From Prevotella sp. (GTDB lineage: Bacteria > Bacteroidota > Bacteroidia > Bacteroidales > Bacteroidaceae), in assembly GCA_016285245.1 (NCBI GenBank), contig JAEEQH010000022.1, forward strand, positions 1-52,137: a stretch of DNA of 52,137 nucleotides, written 5' to 3'. A program made the position numbers and the translations under genes. Of the stretch, positions 1 to 8,784 are shown in pieces (positions within the stretch are counted from its first letter, which is position 1; every line of letters begins with the position of its first letter). Under the pieces are notes generated by a model. That model saw nothing but the letters and a program-made list of their open reading frames with translations. It searched no databases and was not told the origin of the DNA.

Positions 1-126
1 AATCTTTCAAAGAACGCTTCTTCGATGCTCCCGTTTTGACTTTTCAAGTCGAGAATCCGCTACGCTCGGCATTGCTCAAGTAAACTTGGCACTGCTCTCA
101 CTTGCAGGATTTTTTCGAAAGCGGGT

Positions 127-158
127 GCAAAGGTACGACTATTTTCCGAACCAACAAA
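127..158 (-). promoter_or_regulatory. Bacteroidota promoter firing out of the left edge
   Basis: On the minus strand, TTTG (155-158) is followed after 19 nt by TACCTTTGC (127-135), an exact match to the Bacteroidota housekeeping promoter form. It points left, towards a gene that begins beyond position 1. At least about 120 nt of leader (1-120) lies inside the window. I see no start codon with a convincing reading frame in that leader. Confidence 0.7.
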
Positions 159-196
159 ACTTTTTGAGGAAAAAATTTAAATTTTTAACAAAAAAA

Positions 197-228
197 TTAG
201 TCCGCTTGACATACATCAAGCGGACCGT
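197..228 (-). terminator. Intrinsic terminator of the OmpA-like gene
   Basis: GTCCGCTTGA (200-209) and TCAAGCGGAC (216-225) form a perfect 10-bp stem with a 6-nt loop. On the minus strand it is followed by TAATTTTTTTG, the U-tract expected of a rho-independent terminator. It lies about 25 nt past the stop codon of the leftward gene ending at 251. Confidence 0.85.
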
Positions 229-250
229 ATTGTTTCACCTTTATATTATA

Positions 251-1102
251 TTATTCCTGCGGGGCCTGACCAATCAGATCCATGAACTCGTCGAGCTTCG
301 GCGTGATAATAATCTGTGTGCGGCGGTTGCGCTGCTTACCCACCTCCGTGTCGTTGTCGGCAATGGGGTTGTACTCACCACGTCCACCAGCGGTAAGACG
401 CTTCGGGTCTACGCCATAGTCGTTCTGGAGAGCCTGGACGACGGACGAGGCACGAAGAGCAGAGAGGTCCCAGTTGTTGCGGATATTCTCGCGCTTGATG
501 GGTACATTGTCGGTATTACCCTCGATGAGCACGTCGTAGTCCTTGTAATCCTTGATAATCTTGGCAATCTTCGACAGCGTCTCAGCAGCACGGCTGTTGA
601 TCTCGTAGGAGCCGCTCTTGTAGAGCATATTGTCGGCCAGCGAGATGTAGACGACACCCTTGAGCACCTGCACATCGACCTCCTTCAGCTCTTCCTTAGA
701 AAGTGAGCGGGTGAGATTGTTCTGAAGCACGAGGTTCAGCGAGTCGCTCTTCGACTTCACTTCCACAAGGTGACGGATGTACTGGTTCGACTCGTTAATC
801 TGGTCAACGAGTTTCTCGATAGAGATGTTGTTCTGCGATGCGTTCGTCAGACTCTTGTCGAGCGACTCCTGGAGTTTGGCATACTTGGCTTCAGCAGCTT
901 TGAGTGCCTGCTGCAGGCCCTTCTGCTGTTCCTCGAGACTGGCTATACGCGCATTCTTTGCTGCCAGATCTTCCTTAGCGCTCTGGAGCGATGTCGTGAG
1001 CGACTTGTTCTCAGTCTGACAGTTGACTAAATCCTTCTTACTGGCACAGCTGGTCGTCAACAGGCCAGCGGCAAGTGCCATCATTAATACCTTAGTTTTC
1101 AT
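251..1102 (-). CDS. OmpA-family lipoprotein with coiled-coil stalk
   Basis: A 283-residue outer-membrane lipoprotein. Residues 1-19 are a type II signal peptide ending in the lipobox LTTSC, so Cys19 is the likely lipidated residue. Residues about 25-115 are rich in Lys, Glu, Gln and Ala in a heptad-like pattern and probably form a coiled coil. Residues about 150-270 are an OmpA/MotB C-terminal domain, with GNTDNVPI, the NWDLSALRA block, AGGRGEYNPIADN and the closing NRRTQIII. Known members bind peptidoglycan and tether the outer membrane to the wall; that role is inferred here. The gene stands alone, with a terminator at 197-228 and a likely promoter -7 element at 1136-1144. The start is chosen because it places the signal peptide at the N-terminus. 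Confidence 0.9.
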   Translation of the reverse strand: MKTKVLMMALAAGLLTTSCASKKDLVNCQTENKSLTTSLQSAKEDLAAKNARIASLEEQQKGLQQALKAAEAKYAKLQESLDKSLTNASQNNISIEKLVDQINESNQYIRHLVEVKSKSDSLNLVLQNNLTRSLSKEELKEVDVQVLKGVVYISLADNMLYKSGSYEINSRAAETLSKIAKIIKDYKDYDVLIEGNTDNVPIKRENIRNNWDLSALRASSVVQALQNDYGVDPKRLTAGGRGEYNPIADNDTEVGKQRNRRTQIIITPKLDEFMDLIGQAPQE

Positions 1103-1135
1103 ACCTTTTGAATTAAAAATTAATGGTTTCGGTGT

Positions 1136-1144
1136 GCAAATTTA
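1136..1144 (-). promoter_or_regulatory. Probable -7 element of the OmpA-like gene
   Basis: The minus strand reads TAAATTTGC, which fits TAnnTTTGC, and lies 34 nt upstream of the start codon at 1102. I do not find a TTTG at the expected distance, so only the -7 half is supported. Confidence 0.45.
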
Positions 1145-1240
1145 CGCATCCAAGCGCTCAATTCCACCAATTATTCAATTCAATTAGAATAATTTAACCT
1201 CTGTTTTGATGTCCTTTGCCTACACTTTTGCTACTGATTC

Positions 1241-1273
1241 TTTGGTCAGATGGCAGATTTTTCGTAACTTCGC
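1241..1273 (+). promoter_or_regulatory. Promoter of the M1 aminopeptidase gene
   Basis: TTTG (1241-1244) is followed after 20 nt by TAACTTCGC (1265-1273), one mismatch from TAnnTTTGC. The element lies inside the longest open frame beginning at 1206. It therefore argues that translation starts downstream, at ATG 1296. Confidence 0.6.
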
Positions 1274-1295
1274 AGCCAAAAATGTACAACAAACC

Positions 1296-3800
1296 ATGAG
1301 TATCAGATTCAGACTATTAACCTTCCTGCTCTGTCTGACCGTCATCGGCAGTACGGCACAGCGCAGAAGCACCAGGACCACACAGCGAAAAGCCACTCCC
1401 CAGGCATCACAGACAACGCAGTCGCTGAAGGCTGGCGTCACTAAGGAACTGGCCGCCGAGCGCAGCCGCATCATCAGCCACGTGAACTACGACCTCACGT
1501 TCAACATCCCTGCCAGCCAGAAGCAGGTCGTCACGGGCACCGCCGTCATTACCTTCCTGCTCAGCGAGCTTACCGACGTGGTTCTCGACTTCCAAGGCAC
1601 GTTCTCCGGAGCTTGTATCATCAACGGCAAGCAGCGCACCGTCACCTACCAAAAGGAGCATATCGTACTGCCGATGAAGCAGCTGAAGGAGGGCCTGAAC
1701 ACCGTAGCGCTGACTTTCACCAGTGCCAACAGCGCCTTGAACCGCCACGACGACTATCTCTACACGCTATTCGTTCCCGACCACGCCCGTTCCTGCTTCC
1801 CCTGCTTCGACCAACCCGACCTCAGGGCGCTGTTCACGACGAAGCTGAACGTTCCCGATGGATGGAAGACGATGACCAGCGACAGCGAGAACCCGCTGCC
1901 CACCTATCTATATTCGTTCGTGGCAGGACGTTTCCAGGAAAAGAAGTCTCAGCGTGACGGCCGTCTGATGCGCGCCCTCTTCCTTGAGACCGACCCGAAG
2001 AAGACGGCACAGTTAGACCACATCTTCGACGAGGCGGGCAACGCCCTGCGTTGGATGGAGACCTACACCGGACTGAAGTGTCCGTTCAAGGAGTACGGTA
2101 TGGTCATCCTTCCCGGCTACCAGTTCGGCGGCATGGAACATCCCGGAGCTATCCAGATGAACGACCGCCGTCTGCTGCTCGGCGAGAATCCGTCGCAGGA
2201 GGAGCAATTGCGCCGTACGGAGCTGATAGCCCACGAGACAGCCCACCTGTGGTTTGGTGATATGGTATCGCTGAAGTGGTTCGAGGACGTTTGGACGAAG
2301 GAGGTCTTTGCCAACTTCATGGCAGCAAAGATTACGCGCCGTCAGTTCACGAAGGTAGACCACGACCTGAACTTCATCAAGACCTACCAGGCACGCGCCC
2401 TTGCCATCGACCGCACCGAGGGCACCCACCCCATCGCACAATCGCTGACCAACCAGAACGAGGCGGCTATGCTCTACGACAACATTATCTACGACAAAGC
2501 CCCCGTGATGATGCGTATGCTGGAGCAGATGATGGGTGCAAAGAGCATGCAGGCTGGTCTGCAGAAATACCTACGGAACTACTACTTCAAGAACGCCTCG
2601 TGGGACGACCTCATCGAGACCCTCGACCGCGAGGCCCCCACTGTCGGCATACGCCAGATGAGTGAGGTGTGGGTGAAGCAGAAAGGAATGCCGACGATAC
2701 AGTCCGTCTACCGCGACGGTAAGCTCGTCGTCAGCCAGCACGACCCCTATGGGCGTGGTCTCTGCTGGCGGCAGAAGTTCGATATACGTATCATCAACGA
2801 CCTGGGACGCAGCCGCACAATCACCGTCGACATGCAGCAGCCCACGATGTCGTTCGATATCGGGCCAGCCCCCAGCTACATCATCCCGAACTACAACGGC
2901 TCGGGCTACGGCCGCTTCACGCTTGACGACGTGTACACCCGCAAACTGCCACAGCGTCTTATCGTCACCCGCGATGACCTGCAGCGCTACGCCCTACTGC
3001 TGACGCTCCACGACAACTACCTCATGGGCCTCATCCCCGCCAGCTACTTCGGTGAGCTGTATCGTGACATGATGAAAGAGAAGAACCCGCTCATCATGCA
3101 GACATGCGTCGACCATATGTTCAAGATAGCCTTCGACCTGACACCCCGCGAGCGACAGACACTGGAGCAGTGCATGATGGACCTGCTGTCAGAGAACCGC
3201 AGCGACGAGTGCCGCCGCACCATCATCCGCAAGATGAGCCGCCACGCCACGGCTCCGGAAGTCGTCCAGCAGATCTATGACCTGTGGAAGAACCACAACG
3301 ACCGTCTTTTTGACGAGCATGACTATATGGAGATGGCCTACCGGCTGGCCATCATGCGTCCAGAGGAGTGGCAACAGATTATCGTGAAGGAGCGCGAATA
3401 CCTCAGCAACGACCTGCTGCGTCAGGAGTTCGACTACGTCAGTCGTGCCTGCACGCCGAACGGCAACGCTCAGCGCCAGCTGTTCAACGAGCTGCTGAAG
3501 CCTGAGAACCGCAAGCAGGAGCCGTGGGCATTACACGTGATAGAGCTGTTGAACGCCGATGTCCGCGAGCCTCAGAGCAACGCATACATCCCGTCGAGCC
3601 TCGCCTCGCTGGAATATCTCCAGCAGACGAGCGACATCTTCTTCACCAGTGACTGGCTTCAGGCCTTGCTGTCGGGACACAAGAGCGAAGAGGCCAGCCG
3701 TCAGGTAGAGCAGTTCCTGAAGAAAAACCCCAACCTGCGTCCTCAGCTGCGCAACAAAATCCTCGAAGCAGCATGGCCGCTGATGAATATCCGTCGATAA
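1296..3800 (+). CDS. M1-family zinc aminopeptidase, secreted
   Basis: An 834-residue M1 (gluzincin) aminopeptidase that removes N-terminal residues from peptides. The zinc motif HETAH is at residues 313-317, followed after 18 residues by Glu336, giving the complete HEXXH-18-E signature. Upstream, GGMEHPG (278-284) takes the place of the usual GAMEN exopeptidase motif, with His instead of Asn. This may be a family variant and could alter specificity. The start at 1296 is chosen because MSIRFRLLTFLLCLTVIG then forms a signal peptide and a promoter sits just upstream; the open frame continues back to 1206. The C-terminal third is helical and lacks recognisable motifs, as in the ERAP1-like part of the family. 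Export to the periplasm or surface is inferred. The gene precedes purL, which has its own promoter. Confidence 0.9.
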   Translation: MSIRFRLLTFLLCLTVIGSTAQRRSTRTTQRKATPQASQTTQSLKAGVTKELAAERSRIISHVNYDLTFNIPASQKQVVTGTAVITFLLSELTDVVLDFQGTFSGACIINGKQRTVTYQKEHIVLPMKQLKEGLNTVALTFTSANSALNRHDDYLYTLFVPDHARSCFPCFDQPDLRALFTTKLNVPDGWKTMTSDSENPLPTYLYSFVAGRFQEKKSQRDGRLMRALFLETDPKKTAQLDHIFDEAGNALRWMETYTGLKCPFKEYGMVILPGYQFGGMEHPGAIQMNDRRLLLGENPSQEEQLRRTELIAHETAHLWFGDMVSLKWFEDVWTKEVFANFMAAKITRRQFTKVDHDLNFIKTYQARALAIDRTEGTHPIAQSLTNQNEAAMLYDNIIYDKAPVMMRMLEQMMGAKSMQAGLQKYLRNYYFKNASWDDLIETLDREAPTVGIRQMSEVWVKQKGMPTIQSVYRDGKLVVSQHDPYGRGLCWRQKFDIRIINDLGRSRTITVDMQQPTMSFDIGPAPSYIIPNYNGSGYGRFTLDDVYTRKLPQRLIVTRDDLQRYALLLTLHDNYLMGLIPASYFGELYRDMMKEKNPLIMQTCVDHMFKIAFDLTPRERQTLEQCMMDLLSENRSDECRRTIIRKMSRHATAPEVVQQIYDLWKNHNDRLFDEHDYMEMAYRLAIMRPEEWQQIIVKEREYLSNDLLRQEFDYVSRACTPNGNAQRQLFNELLKPENRKQEPWALHVIELLNADVREPQSNAYIPSSLASLEYLQQTSDIFFTSDWLQALLSGHKSEEASRQVEQFLKKNPNLRPQLRNKILEAAWPLMNIRR

Positions 3801-3801
3801 A

Positions 3802-3834
3802 TTTGGCCTTTTAAGTTATTTGCAGTACCTTTGC
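3802..3834 (+). promoter_or_regulatory. Promoter of purL
   Basis: TTTG (3802-3805), 20 nt, then TACCTTTGC (3826-3834): a textbook Bacteroidota housekeeping promoter starting right after the aminopeptidase stop codon. The start codon is at 3867, so the leader is roughly 25 nt. I see no PurR-like operator and no purine-riboswitch-like fold in so short a leader. Confidence 0.8.
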
Positions 3835-3866
3835 AGCGAAAATAAAAAATAAAGCATTTTACATAT

Positions 3867-6800
3867 ATGATTCTCTTTTTCAAGACACCCCAGCAGAGCG
3901 TGATAGCCACCGAGACGGACCATCAGCTCACCCAATCAGAAGTACAAGAACTTTGTTGGCTCTACGGCAATGCCGAGCTCGTTGACGCCCAGACGATGGA
4001 AGGATTCTTCGTCGGTCCGCGTCGCGAGATGGTGACTCCTTGGTCAACGAATGCCGTTGAGATTACACAGAATATGGGTCTCAAGGGTATCAGCCGCATC
4101 GAGGAATACTTCGCCGTGGCGAGCAAGGATGCCGAGCACGACGAGATGCTTCAGCGTATGTACAACGGCCTGAACCAGGACATCTTTACGATCAACATCA
4201 AGCCGGAGCCCATCAAGTATGTAGATAATCTGGAGGAATACAACGAGCAGGAAGGTCTGGCCTTGAGTCCCGAGGAGATTGAATACCTGCACGGATTGGA
4301 GAAGCAGAACGGCCGTCCCTTGACCGATTCAGAGATCTTCGGCTTTGCCCAGATTAACTCTGAGCACTGCCGTCACAAGATTTTCGGCGGCACCTTTATT
4401 ATTGACGGAAAGGAGATGGAGTCGAGCCTCTTCGCCATGATCAAGAAGACCACGCAGGAGAATCCCAACAAGATTCTCTCGGCTTATAAAGATAATGTGG
4501 CTTTTGCACAGGGTCCGGTCGTTGAGCAGTTTGCACCGAAGGACCAGAGCACCAGCGACTGGTTCCGTGTGAAGGATATCGAGAGCGTTATCTCGCTGAA
4601 AGCCGAGACGCACAACTTCCCCACGACTGTAGAGCCCTTCAACGGTGCTGCTACCGGTACCGGTGGTGAGATCCGCGACCGTATGGGTGGTGGTGTAGGC
4701 TCTTGGCCTATCGCTGGTACTGCTGTTTATATGACTGCATATCCTCGTCTGACAGATGACGACAAACTGACTCGCGACTGGGAGGACATCCTGCCCGTTC
4801 GTCAGTGGCTTTATCAGACGCCTGAGCAGATTCTGATCAAGGCATCGAACGGTGCTTCTGACTTCGGAAATAAGTTCGGTCAGCCGCTGATCTGCGGCTC
4901 TGTACTGACCTTCGAGCACCAGGAGCCCAACGACACCAAATATGCTTACGACAAGGTCATCATGCTGGCTGGTGGCGTAGGTTACGGCACCAAGCGCGAC
5001 TGTCTGAAGAAGGAACCTCAGCCCGGCAACAAGGTGGTCGTTGTTGGTGGTGATAACTACCGCATCGGTCTTGGCGGTGGTTCTGTGTCATCAGTTGATA
5101 CGGGCCGCTATAGCAATGGTATCGAGCTGAATGCCGTGCAGCGTGCTAACCCTGAGATGCAGAAGCGTGCCTACAATCTGGTGCGTGCGCTCTGTGAAGA
5201 GGATGTGAACCCCGTCGTTTCTATCCACGACCACGGATCAGCCGGTCACCTCAACTGTCTCTCTGAGCTCGTTGAGGAATGTGGTGGTGAAATCGATATG
5301 ACCAAACTGCCTATCGGTGATAAGACCCTCTCTTCGAAAGAAATCATCGCCAACGAGAGTCAGGAGCGTATGGGCTTGCTCATCGATGAAAAGCATATCG
5401 AGCATGTACGTAAGATTGCTGAGCGCGAGCGTGCTCCGCTGTATGTAGTTGGTGAGACTACTGGCGATGCCCATTTCTCGTTCAAGCAGGGCGATGGCGT
5501 GAAGCCATTCGACCTCGACGTGGCTCAGATGTTTGGTCATTCGCCCAAGACTATTATGAAGGATAATACTGTAGAGCGCCACTATCAGGACGTAACCTAC
5601 AGTCAGGATAAAATTAACGAATACCTCGACCGCGTACTCCAGCTTGAGGCTGTGGCTTGTAAGGACTGGCTGACCAACAAGGTTGACCGTTCCGTGACCG
5701 GAAAAATTGCCCGTCAGCAGTGTCAGGGAGAGATTCAGTTGCCCCTGAGCGACTGTGGTGTCGTTGCCCTCGACTATCGTGGTGAGAAGGGTATCGCCAC
5801 AGCCCTTGGACACGCTCCTCAGGCTGGCCTGGCTAATCCAGCTGCAGGTTCTGTGCTCTCTGTAGCCGAGGCGCTCACCAACATTGTTTGGGCACCATTG
5901 GCCGAGGGTATGGATTCACTCTCACTCTCAGCCAACTGGATGTGGCCCTGCCGCTCTCAGGAGGGCGAGGATGCCCGTCTGTATGCTGGTGTGAAGGCAC
6001 TCTCTGACTTCTGCTGCGACCTGCACATCAACGTGCCGACAGGTAAGGACTCGTTGTCACTCTCTCAGCAGTATCCTAACGGTGAGAAGATCATCTCTCC
6101 GGGAACGGTCATCGTCAGCGCCGGTGGTGAGGTCAGCGATATCAAGAAGGTGGTGAGCCCCGTCTTGGTTAACGATAAGAACGCATCCATCTATCATATC
6201 GACTTCTCGTTCGACGAGCAGCACCTGGGCGGTTCTGCCTTTGCCCAGAGCTTAGGCAAGGTGGGCGATGATGTGCCTACGGTAAAGAACCCCGAATACT
6301 TTGCTGACGCCTTCATGGCTATCCAACAGCTTATTGAGAAGGGCTGGATTCTCGCTGGTCACGACATCTCTGCCGGTGGTCTGATTACCACGCTGCTGGA
6401 GATGTGCTTCGCCAACACGAAGGGCGGTATGCATATCAACCTCCACGACATCTGCAAGGATGGCGATGTTGTAAAGACTATGTTCGCTGAGAACCCGGGT
6501 GTAGTCATCGAAGTCAGCGATGAGCATAAGGAAGAGTTCAAGGAGTTCATGGAGGAGCAGGGCATTGGCTACGCTAAGATTGGTTATCCCGTAGAGGACA
6601 GTCGTACCATCGTGGTGAAGGCTGGCGACATCGAGCAGACCTTCGACATCGACGCTCTCCGCGACGTATGGTATAAGACCAGCTACCTGCTCGACCGCAA
6701 GCAGAGCTTCAATGGCAAGGCTAAGGAGCGCTTCGAGAACTACAAGAAGCAGCCGCTGGAGATGAAGTTCAACAAGGACTTCACGGGCACGCTGGCACAG

Positions 6801-7592
6801 TACGGACTTTCTTGGCGTCGCGATAAAATCGCGACAAACTCAACACCGAAGGCTGCCATCATCCGTGAGAAGGGAACCAACGGTGAGCGCGAGATGGCTT
6901 ACTGCCTGTATCTGGCTGGTTTCGACGTGAAGGACGTGATGATGACCGACCTGATCTCTGGTCGCGAGACACTGGAGGATATCAACATGATTGTGTTCTG
7001 CGGTGGTTTCTCTAACTCCGACGTACTTGGTTCGGCTAAGGGTTGGGCAGGTGCTTTCCTCTTCAACCCCAAGGCTAAGGAGGCACTCGATAAGTTCTAT
7101 GCCCGCAAGGACACCCTCTCATTGGGTATCTGTAACGGTTGCCAGCTGATGGTGGAACTCGGTTTAACTGGCGCAGCAGGAGCAAAGATGTTGCACAACG
7201 ACTCGCACAAGTTCGAGAGTGAGTTCATCACACTGAGCATTCCTCAGAACAACTCTGTGATGTTCGGTTCGCTGAGCGGTAATAAGCTTGGTCTGTGGGT
7301 AGCTCACGGAGAAGGAAAATTCTCGCTGCCTGAGGCAGAGAGCGCCTATAACGTGATTGCCAAGTACAACTACCACGGCTATCCCGCTAACCCCAACGGC
7401 TCCGACTACGACGTGGCAGGCATCTGCTCGGCCGACGGTCGTCATCTCTGCATGATGCCTCACCTGGAGCGAGCCATCTTCCCCTGGCAGAACGCCTGGT
7501 ATCCCGCCGACCGTCGCAATGACGAGGTGACACCGTGGATTGAGGCCTTCGTCAATGCAAGGAAGTGGGTAGAGGAAAAATTGAAGAATTGA
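3867..7592 (+). CDS. purL: Phosphoribosylformylglycinamidine synthase (large, single-chain)
   Basis: A 1241-residue cytoplasmic enzyme of de novo purine synthesis that converts FGAR, ATP and glutamine to FGAM. The length fits the one-chain PurL, with the synthetase and glutaminase parts fused. Visible landmarks are NSEHCRHKIFGG in the linker/synthetase start, AETHNFPTTVEPFNGAATGTGG, RMGGGVGSWP, and a second synthetase half with GKDSLSLS. The C-terminal class I glutamine amidotransferase has LGICNGCQLM, with its nucleophile at Cys1089, and PHLERAIFPWQ with the catalytic His-x-Glu. The frame is intact. The last residues, KLKN and the TGA stop, are encoded within an AATTGAAAA-type short repeat that fills the gap to the next gene. 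Confidence 0.97.
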   Translation: MILFFKTPQQSVIATETDHQLTQSEVQELCWLYGNAELVDAQTMEGFFVGPRREMVTPWSTNAVEITQNMGLKGISRIEEYFAVASKDAEHDEMLQRMYNGLNQDIFTINIKPEPIKYVDNLEEYNEQEGLALSPEEIEYLHGLEKQNGRPLTDSEIFGFAQINSEHCRHKIFGGTFIIDGKEMESSLFAMIKKTTQENPNKILSAYKDNVAFAQGPVVEQFAPKDQSTSDWFRVKDIESVISLKAETHNFPTTVEPFNGAATGTGGEIRDRMGGGVGSWPIAGTAVYMTAYPRLTDDDKLTRDWEDILPVRQWLYQTPEQILIKASNGASDFGNKFGQPLICGSVLTFEHQEPNDTKYAYDKVIMLAGGVGYGTKRDCLKKEPQPGNKVVVVGGDNYRIGLGGGSVSSVDTGRYSNGIELNAVQRANPEMQKRAYNLVRALCEEDVNPVVSIHDHGSAGHLNCLSELVEECGGEIDMTKLPIGDKTLSSKEIIANESQERMGLLIDEKHIEHVRKIAERERAPLYVVGETTGDAHFSFKQGDGVKPFDLDVAQMFGHSPKTIMKDNTVERHYQDVTYSQDKINEYLDRVLQLEAVACKDWLTNKVDRSVTGKIARQQCQGEIQLPLSDCGVVALDYRGEKGIATALGHAPQAGLANPAAGSVLSVAEALTNIVWAPLAEGMDSLSLSANWMWPCRSQEGEDARLYAGVKALSDFCCDLHINVPTGKDSLSLSQQYPNGEKIISPGTVIVSAGGEVSDIKKVVSPVLVNDKNASIYHIDFSFDEQHLGGSAFAQSLGKVGDDVPTVKNPEYFADAFMAIQQLIEKGWILAGHDISAGGLITTLLEMCFANTKGGMHINLHDICKDGDVVKTMFAENPGVVIEVSDEHKEEFKEFMEEQGIGYAKIGYPVEDSRTIVVKAGDIEQTFDIDALRDVWYKTSYLLDRKQSFNGKAKERFENYKKQPLEMKFNKDFTGTLAQYGLSWRRDKIATNSTPKAAIIREKGTNGEREMAYCLYLAGFDVKDVMMTDLISGRETLEDINMIVFCGGFSNSDVLGSAKGWAGAFLFNPKAKEALDKFYARKDTLSLGICNGCQLMVELGLTGAAGAKMLHNDSHKFESEFITLSIPQNNSVMFGSLSGNKLGLWVAHGEGKFSLPEAESAYNVIAKYNYHGYPANPNGSDYDVAGICSADGRHLCMMPHLERAIFPWQNAWYPADRRNDEVTPWIEAFVNARKWVEEKLKN

Positions 7593-7610
7593 AAAATTGA
7601 AAAATTGAAG
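7573..7610 (+). repeat. 8-nt tandem repeat TTGAAAAA at the purL stop
   Basis: About four degenerate copies of an 8-nt unit (TTGAAAAA/TTGAAGAA) cover the final codons of purL, its TGA stop and the whole 17-nt gap to the next start. Similar AATTGA words sit at 36052-36077, 49589-49602 and 25714-25745, in each case at a stop codon or between genes. Confidence 0.75.
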
Positions 7611-8164
7611 TGAGCAATATCTACTGGGAATCCTTTAAGACCTTCTTTAAGATTGGCATATTCACCCTTGGCGGTGGATATGCCATGATTCCTTTGATAG
7701 AGGAGGAGGTGGTGAACCGTCACCGATGGGTGGAAAAGGAGGAACTGCTCGACCTGATAGCCATCGCACAGAGCTGTCCCGGCGTCTTCGCCATCAACAT
7801 CGCTACCTTCATCGGCTATAAGCTGCAGAAGACCCGCGGCGCCATCTGTACGACCGTTGGCACTGCCCTACCCTCGTTCCTTATCATTCTCGCCATCGCC
7901 ATCTTCTTCTCGGCGTTCAAGGACAACCCCGTCGTTGCCGCCATGTTCCGCGGCATACGCCCTGCCGTCGTCGCCCTCATCGCCGTCCCGACGTTCCGCA
8001 TGGCACAGCAGGCGAAGATTGGCTGGTCGAACGCCTGGATTCCCATCGTCTCGGCCCTAGCCATATGGGCACTTGGCGTTTCTCCCATCTATATCATTAT
8101 CATTGCAGGCATTGCAGGTTATCTGTACGGAATGTACATCAAACCGACAGAAAACAATTCGTGA
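7610..8164 (+). CDS. Chromate transporter family protein, first half (ChrA type)
   Basis: A 184-residue integral membrane protein of the short-chain chromate ion transporter (CHR) family. The N-terminal FFKIGIFTLGGGYAMIPLI motif is the family hallmark. Five to six hydrophobic segments follow, and the SCPGVFAINIATFIGYK region corresponds to the conserved PGP block of the family. Short CHR proteins usually work as pairs encoded by adjacent genes, and a second half follows at 8190. The start is GTG at 7610, because the frame is closed by TGA at 7598-7600, only 9 nt upstream. No ATG occurs before the conserved motif. The substrate may be chromate or another oxyanion; the physiological role in Bacteroidota is unclear. 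Confidence 0.85.
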   Translation: MSNIYWESFKTFFKIGIFTLGGGYAMIPLIEEEVVNRHRWVEKEELLDLIAIAQSCPGVFAINIATFIGYKLQKTRGAICTTVGTALPSFLIILAIAIFFSAFKDNPVVAAMFRGIRPAVVALIAVPTFRMAQQAKIGWSNAWIPIVSALAIWALGVSPIYIIIIAGIAGYLYGMYIKPTENNS

Positions 8165-8189
8165 AATCCGTGTAATTCGTTGTTGAAAA

Positions 8190-8765
8190 ATGATCTTCCT
8201 ACAGTTGTTCATCACATTCTTCAAGATCGGGCTGTTCGGCTTCGGTGGTGGCTACGGTATGCTGTCGCTCATCCAGCACGAGACGGTGGAGTCACACCAC
8301 TGGCTGTCGACATCGGAGTTCACTGACATCGTCGCCATCTCGCAGATGACGCCCGGTCCCATTGGCATCAACTCAGCCACCTACTGCGGCTATACCGCCG
8401 TCCACAACGCAGGCTTCAGCAGTGCGATGGCTGTTCTCGGCTCCGCCACAGCCACCTTTGCCCTGGTGCTGCCGTCGCTCATTTTGATGATCCTCATCTC
8501 CAGGCTCTTCATCAAATATATGAACACGCGGCCCGTCCGCTCCGTCTTTGCCGGGCTGCGTCCCGCCGTCGTCGGCCTGCTGGCTGCCGCCACGTTGCTG
8601 CTCTGCAACGCCGAGAACTTCTCCACGCCATTTGAGAATCCCTGGCAGTTCTTCATCAGCGTTGCCCTTTTGGCCGCCACCGCCTTCGGCACCGGCTATC
8701 TGAAGATCAACCCTATCCGCATGATCTGCTACGCCGCCTTTGCCGGCCTGCTGCTATTATACTAA
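8190..8765 (+). CDS. Chromate transporter family protein, second half (ChrA type)
   Basis: A 191-residue partner of the preceding gene, with the same architecture: FFKIGLFGFGGGYGMLSLI near the N-terminus, then SQMTPGPIGINSATYCGY, and several membrane segments including ATATFALVLPSLILMILIS. Paired short-chain CHR genes arise by duplication and form one transporter; that complex is inferred here. The ATG at 8190 lies 25 nt past the previous stop, so the two are probably co-transcribed. The GH30 gene begins 19 nt after this one stops and may be read from the same transcript. Confidence 0.85.
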   Translation: MIFLQLFITFFKIGLFGFGGGYGMLSLIQHETVESHHWLSTSEFTDIVAISQMTPGPIGINSATYCGYTAVHNAGFSSAMAVLGSATATFALVLPSLILMILISRLFIKYMNTRPVRSVFAGLRPAVVGLLAAATLLLCNAENFSTPFENPWQFFISVALLAATAFGTGYLKINPIRMICYAAFAGLLLLY

Positions 8766-8784
8766 CCATCCTTTACCAAAACCT

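Noticed and set aside
1..120. Possible small gene at the left edge
   Set aside because: The promoter at 127-158 points left, but no start codon with a plausible frame is visible before the edge; treated as a 5' leader of a gene outside the window.
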